Shown here in pieces: positions 17,955-26,084 of a stretch of 55,565 nucleotides of DNA. Below the pieces are notes generated by a model. That model was not told the DNA's origin and did not search any database. It worked only from the letters and a program-made list of their open reading frames with translations. The stretch lies in contig NZ_JAGAXX010000053.1 in assembly GCF_017940815.1 (NCBI RefSeq), positions 1-55,565 on the forward strand, written 5' to 3'. The position numbers and the translations under genes are program-made. Every line of letters starts with the position of its first letter. Within the stretch, counting starts at the first letter, position 1. Origin of the DNA: Methanobrevibacter sp. GTDB taxonomy: Archaea; Methanobacteriota; Methanobacteria; Methanobacteriales; Methanobacteriaceae.

Positions 17955-18638
17955 ATGGAATATGAAATAGAAGGCGGAGCATTCCCTGTCGTAATATGTA
18001 CCCTTCAAAAGGGTGAAACCATGCTAGACGAAACCGGTGCAATGGCATTTATGACTCCAAACATGAAAATGGACACAAACACCGGAGGAGGAATTCTCAA
18101 AGGGCTTGGAAGAGCATTGAGTGGAGATTCAATATTTTTAACATATTATACTGCTAAAGAAGATAATGAAAGAATAGCTTTTGCATCAGCCACCCCTGGA
18201 AAAATCATTCCAATAAGACTGGATGGTAGAAAAACAGTGATTGGACAGAAAAACGCGTTTTTAGCATGTGAAAAGGGTGTTGACATCCAAATGCACTTCA
18301 GAAAAAAATTAGGTGCAGGACTCTTTGGTGGGGAAGGTTTTATCCTTCAAAAATTCACAGGAGAAGGAATGGTCTTTCTAGAGATTGATGGGGAAGTAAT
18401 TGAATATGAGTTGGAACCGGGCGAAAGGTTACTTGTGGAACAGGGCCACATTGCTGCAATGGACGAAAGTGTTGATTTTGACATTCAAAGAATCAAAGGT
18501 GTTAAAAACATGCTATTGAGTGGTGAAGGTCTATTTTTAGCCACATTAACCGGACCTGGAAGAGTATGGATTCAAACTATGCCAATCAGCAGATTAGCTG
18601 AAGCAATAATTCCATTTATTCCAACAAAATCCGAATAG
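17955..18638 (+). CDS. AIM24 / TIGR00266 family protein
   Basis: 227 residues. The start is the ATG at 17955, five bases after AGGTGAT; an upstream in-frame GTG lies inside that ribosome binding site. The protein is rich in beta strands and glycine and shows the family pattern GAMAFMTPNMKMDT, TGGGILKGLGRAL and LFGGEGFILQKFTGEG, seen in the AIM24/TIGR00266 double-stranded beta-helix family. No signal peptide is present, so it is probably cytoplasmic. The function is not established in prokaryotes. No neighbouring gene gives a clear hint. Confidence 0.9.
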   Translation: MEYEIEGGAFPVVICTLQKGETMLDETGAMAFMTPNMKMDTNTGGGILKGLGRALSGDSIFLTYYTAKEDNERIAFASATPGKIIPIRLDGRKTVIGQKNAFLACEKGVDIQMHFRKKLGAGLFGGEGFILQKFTGEGMVFLEIDGEVIEYELEPGERLLVEQGHIAAMDESVDFDIQRIKGVKNMLLSGEGLFLATLTGPGRVWIQTMPISRLAEAIIPFIPTKSE

Positions 18639-18713
18639 GACTATGAACAATTACATAATTATATAATTAACTTAAAAGAAAAATAGGTTTACAGCCAATT
18701 GGAGAAAAATCTA

Positions 18714-19757
18714 ATGAGTAAAACTAGAGTTGAATGGATTGACTTTGTGCGTGCAATAGCAATCTTGACAGTCCTATATATTCATGCTACCGACGGCATC
18801 TACATCATATCCTCAGACGCAGTCATGAATTTTGGAGTCTATTCAAGAGCATTCCAATTTGCTTCACTGTTTATTGGACGTATAGGTGTTCCATTCTTTT
18901 TAATGATTACAGGTTACTTACTATTAAATAGAACATACGATGACGAACGTGTACGTAAGTTTTGGACTAATAACTGTAAGGGATTGATTATTGTAACAGT
19001 CATTTGGGCAGTAATATATGCAGTAAGCCTGCAATTCATTACAGTTGGAAGCAGCCAGGTCAATTTCTCAGAAGCAGGATCACTGTTCTTCAGCCACATG
19101 TGGTATATGCCAATGATTATCGGAATGTATCTTTCAATTCCTTTTGTTTCAAGCGCATTAAGCCATTTTGACCCGAAAACAATCAACCAGGCAACAATAG
19201 TGTTTGCACTTCTGGCATTCCTGTTACCATTCATCACACTTGTATTGGACATGCATGGAATCAAAAACGCAACAGTACAATATTGCCTAGGATTCAGTGG
19301 TGGAGTTTACGGAATCTACATAATTCTTGGATACCTGGTTAAAAAAGACCTGTTTAAGAAGTATTCATCCAAAAAGATGGGATTGCTTGCAATCGTATCA
19401 TTCATTATATGCTTCCTATTCCAATATTATGCATACATAATAGGATACGATTTCTTCTTATGGTATGAGTTCCCATTCATCCTGACCGGTTCATTCGCAT
19501 TGTTTGAATTGTGTTCCAGAATGAAAAAAGTCAAGGCATACCCTATTGTAAGTTTCTTGTCTAAATATTCATTTGCAGTGTTTTTAGTGCACAACCTGTT
19601 CAGATTACCTCTGCTTCCTGTTGTCGTTCAGATACCTGTAACAGAACCTGTAAAGGCAATTATTCTTTGGATTTTATTGATAATTCTAAGCTACATTGCA
19701 GTAGTGATTATTTATAGAATCCCAAAATTCGGAAAATACATATTGTACATGAGATAA
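18714..19757 (+). CDS. Acyltransferase 3 family membrane protein
   Basis: 347 residues with about ten hydrophobic segments. The N-terminus (WIDFVRAIAILTVLYIHATDG) has the typical acyltransferase-3 opening with the conserved arginine and histidine. The family transfers acyl groups, often acetyl, to surface polysaccharides or other exported molecules. The start is the ATG at 18714, nine bases after GGAG; the TTG at 18699 precedes this site. The stop codon is directly adjacent to the stop codon of the convergent hydrolase gene, and both lie in one hairpin (19751-19769). A role in decorating pseudomurein or cell-surface glycans is inferred. Confidence 0.9.
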   Translation: MSKTRVEWIDFVRAIAILTVLYIHATDGIYIISSDAVMNFGVYSRAFQFASLFIGRIGVPFFLMITGYLLLNRTYDDERVRKFWTNNCKGLIIVTVIWAVIYAVSLQFITVGSSQVNFSEAGSLFFSHMWYMPMIIGMYLSIPFVSSALSHFDPKTINQATIVFALLAFLLPFITLVLDMHGIKNATVQYCLGFSGGVYGIYIILGYLVKKDLFKKYSSKKMGLLAIVSFIICFLFQYYAYIIGYDFFLWYEFPFILTGSFALFELCSRMKKVKAYPIVSFLSKYSFAVFLVHNLFRLPLLPVVVQIPVTEPVKAIILWILLIILSYIAVVIIYRIPKFGKYILYMR

Positions 19758-19777
19758 TTACATTATCTCTTTTTTTA
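19751..19777 (+). terminator. Hairpin terminator containing both convergent stop codons
   Basis: Eight-base stem GAGATAAT / ATTATCTC with a three-base loop (19751-19769), followed by eight T (19770-19777). The stem and loop hold the TAA of the acyltransferase gene (19755-19757) and the TAA of the opposite-strand hydrolase gene (19758-19760). Confidence 0.75.
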
Positions 19778-20615
19778 TTTCTTTAAAAGCTTTTTTTGCC
19801 TCAGGATTAGGGAACAATGGATAAATATGAAACATGCCGTTTCCTTCAATGAAACTGACATCCACACCGTCTCTCTTAAGGTTTTCAACATATACCTTAA
19901 TGTCTTTGTAAAAAATTTCATTGGTCCCTGCAAAAATTAGAGTCCTTGGAAGCCCCTTATTGTCCCCATAAAGAGGGCTTACCCTATAATCTTTTGTGTC
20001 CAAATCCCCTGCCCAGGATTTGCCGATTTCCCTTAGGCCGACCTCTCCCAAAATTGGATCGTTTGCACTGTCATATGGAGGGTTGCCCAATGAGATATCC
20101 ACCCATGGTGAAAAGGTTATTATTTTACTTGGTTGTGGAAGGCCAATTGTTTTTATATACTGACAAAATGACAAGATGAAGCCTCCACCTGCTGAGTCTC
20201 CCATCAATATCAATTTATCTTCATGAGCCAATGTCTCATAAAATTCAGTAATCAACTCCAAACTTTCATTCACTTTATGTGAAGGAGCGAGCGGATAAAC
20301 AGGCAAGAATACACGAACGTTTAATTTTCGTGAAAGCTTGAAGCAATATAACAGATGCTGATAATTTATTTCATTAACGTATGCACCACCATGCACATAC
20401 AGTACTGTTTTTTCAGCATTCTCATCCCCAATTGTAAAAACCTCCATGCCATTAAAATCAAAACTTTTGAAAATACCTTTAGGAGGCTTGTCATTGCTGT
20501 TCAATTTATCAGCTAAAAACCTGTTAATATCCTCCCGGATGTCCATATATTTCGGCTTGGTAGATTTTAAAATAGCCTCTTCCACTTTTGCAATAAATGA
20601 TTTTTGATTAGACAT
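19758..20615 (-). CDS. Alpha/beta hydrolase fold-3 (HSL-like) esterase
   Basis: 285 residues of the hormone-sensitive-lipase-like carboxylesterase group. The oxyanion-hole motif HGGAYV lies near residue 104, the nucleophile elbow GDSAGGG near 162, a probable catalytic aspartate in the C-terminal third near TNEIFYKD and the histidine in MFHIYPLFP near 263. The PVYPLAPSH motif is also characteristic. No signal peptide is present, so it is cytoplasmic. The ATG at 20615 has no ribosome binding site and a TATA-like stretch lies about 45 bases upstream, which suggests a short-leader transcript. The natural ester substrate is unknown. Confidence 0.9.
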   Translation of the reverse strand: MSNQKSFIAKVEEAILKSTKPKYMDIREDINRFLADKLNSNDKPPKGIFKSFDFNGMEVFTIGDENAEKTVLYVHGGAYVNEINYQHLLYCFKLSRKLNVRVFLPVYPLAPSHKVNESLELITEFYETLAHEDKLILMGDSAGGGFILSFCQYIKTIGLPQPSKIITFSPWVDISLGNPPYDSANDPILGEVGLREIGKSWAGDLDTKDYRVSPLYGDNKGLPRTLIFAGTNEIFYKDIKVYVENLKRDGVDVSFIEGNGMFHIYPLFPNPEAKKAFKEIKKEIM

Positions 20616-20708
20616 GATAATTAACTCAATGGAAATTATGTTTTTGGAAATATTTAAATATAACTTGAGTTAAATTTTAAAAAAAGAAATTTAGTCATTA
20701 AAAATTAA

Positions 20709-20732
20709 AAAATAGCAGATGGAAAATCCATC
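20709..20732 (-). terminator. Hairpin terminator after the Cna_B-type protein gene
   Basis: Stem GATGG / CCATC with a five-base loop at 20718-20732; on the minus strand it is followed by GCTATTTTTTAATTTT-type U-rich sequence. Confidence 0.5.
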
Positions 20733-20740
20733 CACCTCAA

Positions 20741-21559
20741 TTATTTTCTACGTGACAATGGGATGAATGCTGCCACAAACACGGCGCAAACTAAAATAGC
20801 TATAGGAAAACCAGTGTTATCATTTTTGATTTTAGTTGTGTTTTCAGGCTTTTTGTTATCCTTTTTGACCACTTTTGATTTTTTAGTGATTTCAGTTATT
20901 TTTAATTTAGTGGTTTCGGTTACGTTTTCATCACCATTATCTGAATCCTCATCTTTTGGATCAACATTTTCAGTTGCATCATCTTCTTCAGTTGAATTGT
21001 CAGTTGATCCCTCATCGGTACTGTTGTCTGTTGAATTGCTCTCTTCTTGAGCAGGATTATCATCACTAGAATTTGTACCATCCTCTTGAGAATCATCATT
21101 TGAATTCTGACCGCCATCACTGGTTGTATCATCAGCATTTGACTTCTGATTATCATCAGGTTTTGCACCATCATCCTTACCAGTATCGTCTGCTGAAGAA
21201 TCTTCAAGGCCATCCTCATCCCCAGACTTTAAAACATCATTTACAAGATGATTTGTGATAACAAAACCTGCCATTTCATCTCCTGTGATTTTAGAAGAAT
21301 AATCCTCCGAAGCTGATTCAGTCACATTATAATTTCCTTCATCATCAACATTAAAAGTTGTTTTCCATGAATTTTTTGAACTTAACTCAGCTGAATCCAC
21401 AACTTTTCCATCCTTAACAAGATTTACAGTAACATGGTCCGGTGCATCGCCACCATCCCAAACAACTTTAACGGAAATGCTGTTTGAAGCTGAAATAGCA
21501 CCCACAGAAGTTATTAAAAAAATTGAAATAATCAAAATGATCAAGAGCCTTTTGTACAT
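20741..21559 (-). CDS. Surface protein with Cna_B-type domain, acidic Ser/Asp-rich linker and C-terminal anchor helix
   Basis: 272 residues. A signal peptide (MYKRLLIILIISIFLITSV, cut near ISA) is followed by one beta-sandwich domain (about residues 28-105: ISVKVVWDGG, NLVKDGKVVDSAEL, YNVTESASEDY) that fits the Cna protein B-type family. Residues about 115-240 are a low-complexity linker of Asp, Glu, Ser, Thr and Asn. The C-terminus has a hydrophobic helix (TGFPIAILVCAVFVAAFIP) followed by RRK, so the protein is probably anchored in the membrane and projects through the wall. The ATG is preceded by GGAGGTC. It belongs to the minus-strand surface cluster at 20.7-25.2 kb. Confidence 0.85.
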   Translation of the reverse strand: MYKRLLIILIISIFLITSVGAISASNSISVKVVWDGGDAPDHVTVNLVKDGKVVDSAELSSKNSWKTTFNVDDEGNYNVTESASEDYSSKITGDEMAGFVITNHLVNDVLKSGDEDGLEDSSADDTGKDDGAKPDDNQKSNADDTTSDGGQNSNDDSQEDGTNSSDDNPAQEESNSTDNSTDEGSTDNSTEEDDATENVDPKDEDSDNGDENVTETTKLKITEITKKSKVVKKDNKKPENTTKIKNDNTGFPIAILVCAVFVAAFIPLSRRK

Positions 21560-21598
21560 ACTTTTGACCTCCTGAAAAAATAAAAAAAGAGGGTTTAT

Positions 21599-22309
21599 TT
21601 ATACTTGAGAGTATAATAAACCGGTTGCCCTACCAATGAAGAAAGCAATGTAGACACCTAAGATACCTAACAAGATTCCTCCGACAGTAGAATTCCATTG
21701 ATTAATAAGACCTACAATCAAGAATAAAATGAAGGTAATAACTGCAATGAGAATGATAAATAAAACAACTTTAAGAGCACCAATTCTTGAAATGTCTCCG
21801 ATAGCATCTCCAATAGCTAATGCATAACCTAAATCTTCAGTTTTAGCTAATCTACATTCTGCCATGAGTAATGCTAATGAGAATACAATAGCTAAAATGA
21901 ATGAGATTATAGAAGATAACCAGTGTTGGAAGATTACAGCTAAGATAGCACCGATGATAATAGGGATAATCATGTAAACAATAATTACAACAAAGTATTT
22001 TACACCATTGATGAATTGTCTTACAAAATCAATTCCAGGAGCTGCAGCGCTTCTTTCAATACCATATTTAATAATGTCCAATTGATAACCTGTAATTACA
22101 AAACCAATTACAAGAGAAATGAAAATTCCGATAATTCCTAAACCAACAAGGGCGAAAATGTTTTTGGTAGCTGTACCTGCAGCAATACCCACGACAGTTC
22201 CGGAAATAGCGATTCCTAATATAATACCTAAAATAATATATAAAACTAATGCTTTGATGTTTTGAAATGGGTAAACCAAAGCATCACTTAATATTTCACC
22301 TAATTCCAT
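21599..22309 (-). CDS. DUF4013 domain membrane protein
   Basis: 236 residues with about six long hydrophobic helices rich in Ile, Gly and Val. The N-terminal ILSDALVYPFQNIKALVLY and the central GYQLDIIKYGIERSAAAP pattern match the DUF4013 family of archaeal membrane proteins of unknown function. The start has AAGGTGA six bases upstream. It lies between two surface-protein genes on the same strand. A distant paralogue of similar layout lies at 30569-31342. Confidence 0.8.
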   Translation of the reverse strand: MELGEILSDALVYPFQNIKALVLYIILGIILGIAISGTVVGIAAGTATKNIFALVGLGIIGIFISLVIGFVITGYQLDIIKYGIERSAAAPGIDFVRQFINGVKYFVVIIVYMIIPIIIGAILAVIFQHWLSSIISFILAIVFSLALLMAECRLAKTEDLGYALAIGDAIGDISRIGALKVVLFIILIAVITFILFLIVGLINQWNSTVGGILLGILGVYIAFFIGRATGLLYSQV

Positions 22310-22478
22310 TTATTTCACCTTTTTATTTTATAATTTACTCAAATAACAAGAGTCATTTATATTTATTTAAATAACAATATTTATATGTTATTTAAAAATT
22401 ATTGAAAATTAATGTAATAATTTCATATTAACTACAAATTAAACAACAGATTTTAAAAAAAACAACTGAAACTATCAC

Positions 22479-24500
22479 TTATTTTACAGTTATTTTAACT
22501 TTTTTGCCAGCAACTTTATAACATGCATTGCCTGCAAATTTAACAATCCCCCTGAATTTGCCTTTTTTGGCCAATTTCTTTATTTTAAAGATGGTCTTGC
22601 CCTTGCTGTTTGTTTTTGCAATATATTTTTTTCCATTAACTTTTAAGGTTAATTTTACTTTCTTAACTGCCTTACCCCTGCTGTTTTTCAATGAAATTTT
22701 GTATTTTTTAATTTTTTTAGATTTTTTAAATGTTTTCTTTTTAGCAACAATTTTTGTTTTTTCCTTATTGATTTTTATTTTAGCAGTTTTACCGGCAATA
22801 TTGTAGTTTGCACCAGTTACTTTAATAACAAGATTCTTTTTACCTGCTTTTGCAGTTTTAAGCATTTTTGAAGTTAATGAAAGCGTAGCAACACCTTTTG
22901 AATTTGTAGTGACTGAACGTATAGCTTTGCCGTTTAGGACGAATGTCACTTTAACACCAGAAACCCATTTATTGGTAGAGTCCCTAACAATTACGGAATA
23001 TTTGCCACCATAGTTAATTACATATGCCTTATTGCTTGCAGAAACTACCAAATTCTGTTTTTTAACATTGAAATTTACACTAACATTTGTTTCAGTATAA
23101 TTTTCATGACCATTGAATGCCACACTACAGGAGTATGGTCCCACATCAAGATTAGGAATTTCAATTGTTGCATTTCCATTAACGACATCATAAGTGTATC
23201 TCTTATTGCCGATTACAACTGAAACGTTACCTCCATTAACTGCAACATCATTATATGAAACATTGACCATAATTTTCACAGTATTGCCATAAATAACATC
23301 AGAAACATTAATGATTGTTAAACGAGCAACATAGAAAACCGTTGCATTTCCTTTTAAGCAGATATCATGAACTCCTGAAGTTGCAAAATTATCCTTGAAT
23401 GTGGAATTATCGATTAACAGCTTTCCACTGGATAAAATCGCACCTCCATCATTAGCCTTATTGCCTTCAAATACTGATTTTTCCATTGCCCCGTTTTGAT
23501 TAAAATAGATTGCACCACCATAAAGTGAAGCTGAATTATTAGTGAAAATACAGTCAGCAAACTCTCCAAAACTGAATATGTAAATTGCACCGCCAGAATA
23601 TCCCTCAGCAGAATTATTTGTTAAATTGCAATAGTTCATACATACATCGTCATTAGCGTAAATTGCCCCTCCACTAAATGTTGCAACATTATCCTTAAAA
23701 AGGGAATGGATTACAGTTCCATTTTTCCAGAATTCTATTGCACCACCTGTTCTTGCCCTATTGGCTACGAAGTTACATCCATCAACTTCAGAGGCGCCCT
23801 TAACATATAATGATCCGCCACTTTGTGCAGAATTACCTTTAAAATTGGAATTTTTAATTTTTCCATCCGTCCAAAAGTTGATTGCCCCACCTTCGGAGCT
23901 TGCACTATTATTTGTGAAGTTACAATCAGATACTAACCCCTCTCCGTTAAAATAGATTGCACCACCATAGCTGCCAGCAGTGTTGTTTTTGAAATAGGAA
24001 TTGGAGACCGTTCCTCCTTGGGCGAAGTAAAGTGCTCCTGCGCTATATCCTGCAGTGTTGTTTAAAAATGTTGAATTCAATATGTTTAAACCCTGAGTGG
24101 AGTATATTGCTCCGCCATTTTCACTGGAATAGGCATTGATGAACTTGATGTTTTTTAGAGTAACATTGCTAGAGGTTATATTGAATATCCGGGCTTGTCC
24201 TGCCCCATCAATTGTGTGTCCGCAACCATCGATTAATATATTGTCACTGGTGATTCTAATTCCATCTTTGTAATCTGAATCACTGTAATTGTATACATAA
24301 TCCTTAGTTAAGGTTAAATTCCCATAAGTAGGAATTTTACTGATATCATCATTCAAACCTGTGAAATTTCCAATTTCAGCAGTGTTTTGGTCTTCTTGTA
24401 AGATTGTATGTTCTGTTTGATTGGTGTCCACAGCACCCACACAGGCTAAACTGGTTAGGACAATCATGAGGAATATTGCAAAAACAGATTTAAATTTAAT
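22479..24500 (-). CDS. Adhesin-like protein with ten-coil beta-helix, probable ATT start codon
   Basis: About 673 residues. The first ATG (24467) lies inside the signal peptide. The coding frame continues upstream as KFKSVFAIFL, giving a full signal peptide (basic n-region, hydrophobic core, ACVGA cleavage site). No ATG, GTG or TTG occurs before the in-frame stop at 24522-24524, but an ATT at 24500 lies six bases after GGAGGA, so I place the start there. Residues about 95-345 form ten right-handed beta-helix coils (GGAIY, AGALY, GGAIN, GGSLY and similar, every 23 residues or so). Then come an Ig-like domain with NxxVNVSY-type strands, a Big-1-like domain (SGVKVTFVLNGKAI) and the Lys-rich C-terminal module shared with the giant adhesin. 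It is probably wall-attached. Confidence 0.8.
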   Translation of the reverse strand: MKFKSVFAIFLMIVLTSLACVGAVDTNQTEHTILQEDQNTAEIGNFTGLNDDISKIPTYGNLTLTKDYVYNYSDSDYKDGIRITSDNILIDGCGHTIDGAGQARIFNITSSNVTLKNIKFINAYSSENGGAIYSTQGLNILNSTFLNNTAGYSAGALYFAQGGTVSNSYFKNNTAGSYGGAIYFNGEGLVSDCNFTNNSASSEGGAINFWTDGKIKNSNFKGNSAQSGGSLYVKGASEVDGCNFVANRARTGGAIEFWKNGTVIHSLFKDNVATFSGGAIYANDDVCMNYCNLTNNSAEGYSGGAIYIFSFGEFADCIFTNNSASLYGGAIYFNQNGAMEKSVFEGNKANDGGAILSSGKLLIDNSTFKDNFATSGVHDICLKGNATVFYVARLTIINVSDVIYGNTVKIMVNVSYNDVAVNGGNVSVVIGNKRYTYDVVNGNATIEIPNLDVGPYSCSVAFNGHENYTETNVSVNFNVKKQNLVVSASNKAYVINYGGKYSVIVRDSTNKWVSGVKVTFVLNGKAIRSVTTNSKGVATLSLTSKMLKTAKAGKKNLVIKVTGANYNIAGKTAKIKINKEKTKIVAKKKTFKKSKKIKKYKISLKNSRGKAVKKVKLTLKVNGKKYIAKTNSKGKTIFKIKKLAKKGKFRGIVKFAGNACYKVAGKKVKITVK
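23390..24140 (-). repeat. Ten beta-helix coil repeats in the second adhesin
   Basis: About ten consecutive units of roughly 69-75 bp, each encoding GGAIYF or a variant followed by a strand and an N[NS]xA turn (for example FTNNSAS, FKNNTAG). They are diverged at DNA level and are protein repeats, not a CRISPR array. Confidence 0.65.
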
Positions 24501-24512
24501 ATAAATTCCTCC
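24498..24512 (-). promoter_or_regulatory. Ribosome binding site and putative ATT start of the second adhesin
   Basis: The minus strand reads GGAGGAATTTATATT. The GGAGGA core (24512-24507) is six bases from the in-frame ATT (24500-24498). The same 15 bases occur at 50774-50788 in front of the MetX-like hydrolase, also followed by coding sequence without an ATG. Confidence 0.6.
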
Positions 24513-24548
24513 AAAATTAATTCAAATAGAAGTAAGGCCATAAATTAA

Positions 24549-24586
24549 AAAAAAGAAAGAAAAAAAGTATTAGATTAATAATACTT
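24549..24586 (-). terminator. Hairpin terminator after the Ser-rich Ig-like protein gene
   Basis: Stem AAGTATTA / TAATACTT with a six-base loop (24565-24586). On the minus strand a long interrupted T-run follows. It starts just after the stop of the gene at 24588. Confidence 0.7.
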
Positions 24587-24587
24587 T

Positions 24588-25238
24588 CTAGATAAGATAA
24601 CCGTCTTCATCCACCACTGGCGGGTTATTTCTAACGTCGTAAATACTGGCTCCTTCGTTTTGTCCGCTAACGATTATACCGTTTTCATCATAAGTATCAC
24701 CGGTTTCATAATCATAGTAATAGGTATGTGATGAACCAGATGAACTGGAAGAACTGGAAGAACCAGATGAACTGGAAGAAGTACGGTTGTCATGAGCAAT
24801 TGTACTTGCTGTTGAATTTGTTGGTGTGGACTCAGTAGATGAGGATTCACCTTCTTCAATAGTAATTGTTTGTGAAGCTGTGCATGGATTATACTTAGCG
24901 TCACCAGCATATGATACATTTACTTGATGTTGACCAGCATCCTCATTACTTAAAACTAAGAATGCTTTTCCTTGGTTATCTGTGACAACTGAATATTTTT
25001 CATCTTGACCGTTAGCCTGATATGTGAAGTTAACAACTTGATTTGCAAGCGTATTTCCTTGCGCGTCTTTTAATTCGATCTGTATTTGATCTCCATTTTT
25101 TAAATTAGATTGACTTAAAAAATTAATTTGTGTATTCAATTTACCATCTTCAGTAGTTGCACCTGGATGGAAAACAAAGATTCCAACGACTGCAATAATA
25201 ATGATAATTAGAATAGCAATTATAATATTTTTATTCAT
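24588..25238 (-). CDS. Membrane-anchored Ig-like protein with Ser-rich linker
   Basis: 216 residues. An N-terminal hydrophobic helix (about residues 4-23, ending IFVFHPG) acts as a signal anchor. One Ig-like domain follows (about 35-132: QIQIELKDAQGNTLANQVV, then VNVSYAGDAKYNP and ITIEEGE); its last strands are very similar to the adhesin repeats (VNVKYIGDEKFNP). Then comes a Thr/Ser region with runs of serine, and a tail with repeated aromatic-acidic motifs (YYYDYETGDTYDENG). The ATG is preceded by GGAGGTTAAATA. The function is unknown; it probably sits outside the membrane and may bind or support the larger adhesins. Confidence 0.8.
   Translation of the reverse strand: MNKNIIIAILIIIIIAVVGIFVFHPGATTEDGKLNTQINFLSQSNLKNGDQIQIELKDAQGNTLANQVVNFTYQANGQDEKYSVVTDNQGKAFLVLSNEDAGQHQVNVSYAGDAKYNPCTASQTITIEEGESSSTESTPTNSTASTIAHDNRTSSSSSGSSSSSSSSGSSHTYYYDYETGDTYDENGIIVSGQNEGASIYDVRNNPPVVDEDGYLI
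24731..24780 (-). repeat. Short tandem repeat encoding the serine linker
   Basis: An 18-base block (ccagatgaactggaagaa on the plus strand) occurs at 24736 and 24763, a 27-base period, and encodes Ser-rich residues with single glycines. Such a tract may vary in length between strains. Confidence 0.6.
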
Positions 25239-25368
25239 TATTTAACCTCCAAATAATAATTTTTAATAAACAAGTATAAATATATTAATACATCGTAAAA
25301 CTAAATTAAACAAAACATGTAAAAAATATTTTAAATGATGAAAAAGAAGTTAATAAAAGTAATTTAAA

Positions 25369-25956
25369 TCAAACTTTTATTCCATTATACAATATATCTA
25401 AGAATTTTTCAGCATAGTCATCCCTTGGGACATTAGGACTTTCCTCATATATCCTATATAACACAAGAGACTGGAATGTCATGGAATAACACATCACTGC
25501 CAATACTCGAGTATCCACGGATCTAATCTTTCCTTTTTCAATTTGTAATTTGAAAAACTCATCCAGTTTGTCGAAAGCAGTGGTAGAAATCCTTGATACC
25601 AATTGATTCCTTTCAGGACCCTCCCTAACTTCTTCCATAGCTATTTTAATAATACTATAATCATCTTCTGAAAGATTTAAAAGGCCCATGAAATTGCTTT
25701 GGAGATATCCTTCAATTTCATCATCCTCATTAAAATCAAAAATTTCCTCAAATTTTTCTAGAAATAGTTTAAAATAGTGCTCCTTTGTAGTTTCCACCAA
25801 ATTCTTCTTATTTTTAAAATTTCTAAAAATAGTTACCTCATTCACACCAGCTTTGGCGGCAATTTTCTTAGTGGTTGCTTTTGAAAAACCTTCCTCTTGA
25901 AGAATTTCTAATGTTGCCCTCATGATTTTTTCATCAGTGCTGCTGAATTCGCTCAT
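25369..25956 (-). CDS. TetR/AcrR family transcriptional regulator
   Basis: 195 residues. The N-terminal helix-turn-helix (about residues 8-56) is a textbook TetR domain: IMRATLEILQEEGFSKATTKKIAAKAGV, then TIFRNFKNKKNLV. (Written here as two parts: IMRATLEILQEEGFSKAT and TKKIAAKAGV.) The C-terminal all-helical part is the effector-binding and dimer region. The ligand is unknown. The ATG follows GGGTGTTTAT. TetR regulators usually repress themselves and neighbours; the adjacent genes are the surface cluster (same strand, downstream) and the DUF2207-C-like gene upstream. No convincing palindromic operator was found, only a loose GTTC...GAAC pair in 25970-26010. Confidence 0.92.
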   Translation of the reverse strand: MSEFSSTDEKIMRATLEILQEEGFSKATTKKIAAKAGVNEVTIFRNFKNKKNLVETTKEHYFKLFLEKFEEIFDFNEDDEIEGYLQSNFMGLLNLSEDDYSIIKIAMEEVREGPERNQLVSRISTTAFDKLDEFFKLQIEKGKIRSVDTRVLAVMCYSMTFQSLVLYRIYEESPNVPRDDYAEKFLDILYNGIKV

Positions 25957-26084
25957 ATAAACACCCTATTATTTAATAGTTCACCAATATATAAATAATT
26001 TATACTAAACGAACCATTTAAATAAAACATATCAACGAGAAATCATGAATTTAAAAAAAAATTATGGAGGATTTAAAGGAAAAA

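Noticed and set aside
20920-21258. Several open frames on both strands within the Cna_B-type gene
   Set aside because: They come from low-complexity Asp/Ser codons read in other frames.
23390-24140. Regularly spaced repeats that could suggest a CRISPR array
   Set aside because: Repeats are imperfect, in frame with an adhesin gene and encode GGAIY coils; no spacer-like unique segments with identical repeats and no cas genes.
25957-26010. TetR operator
   Set aside because: Only a loose GTTC...GAAC pairing was visible, not better than chance in this sequence.
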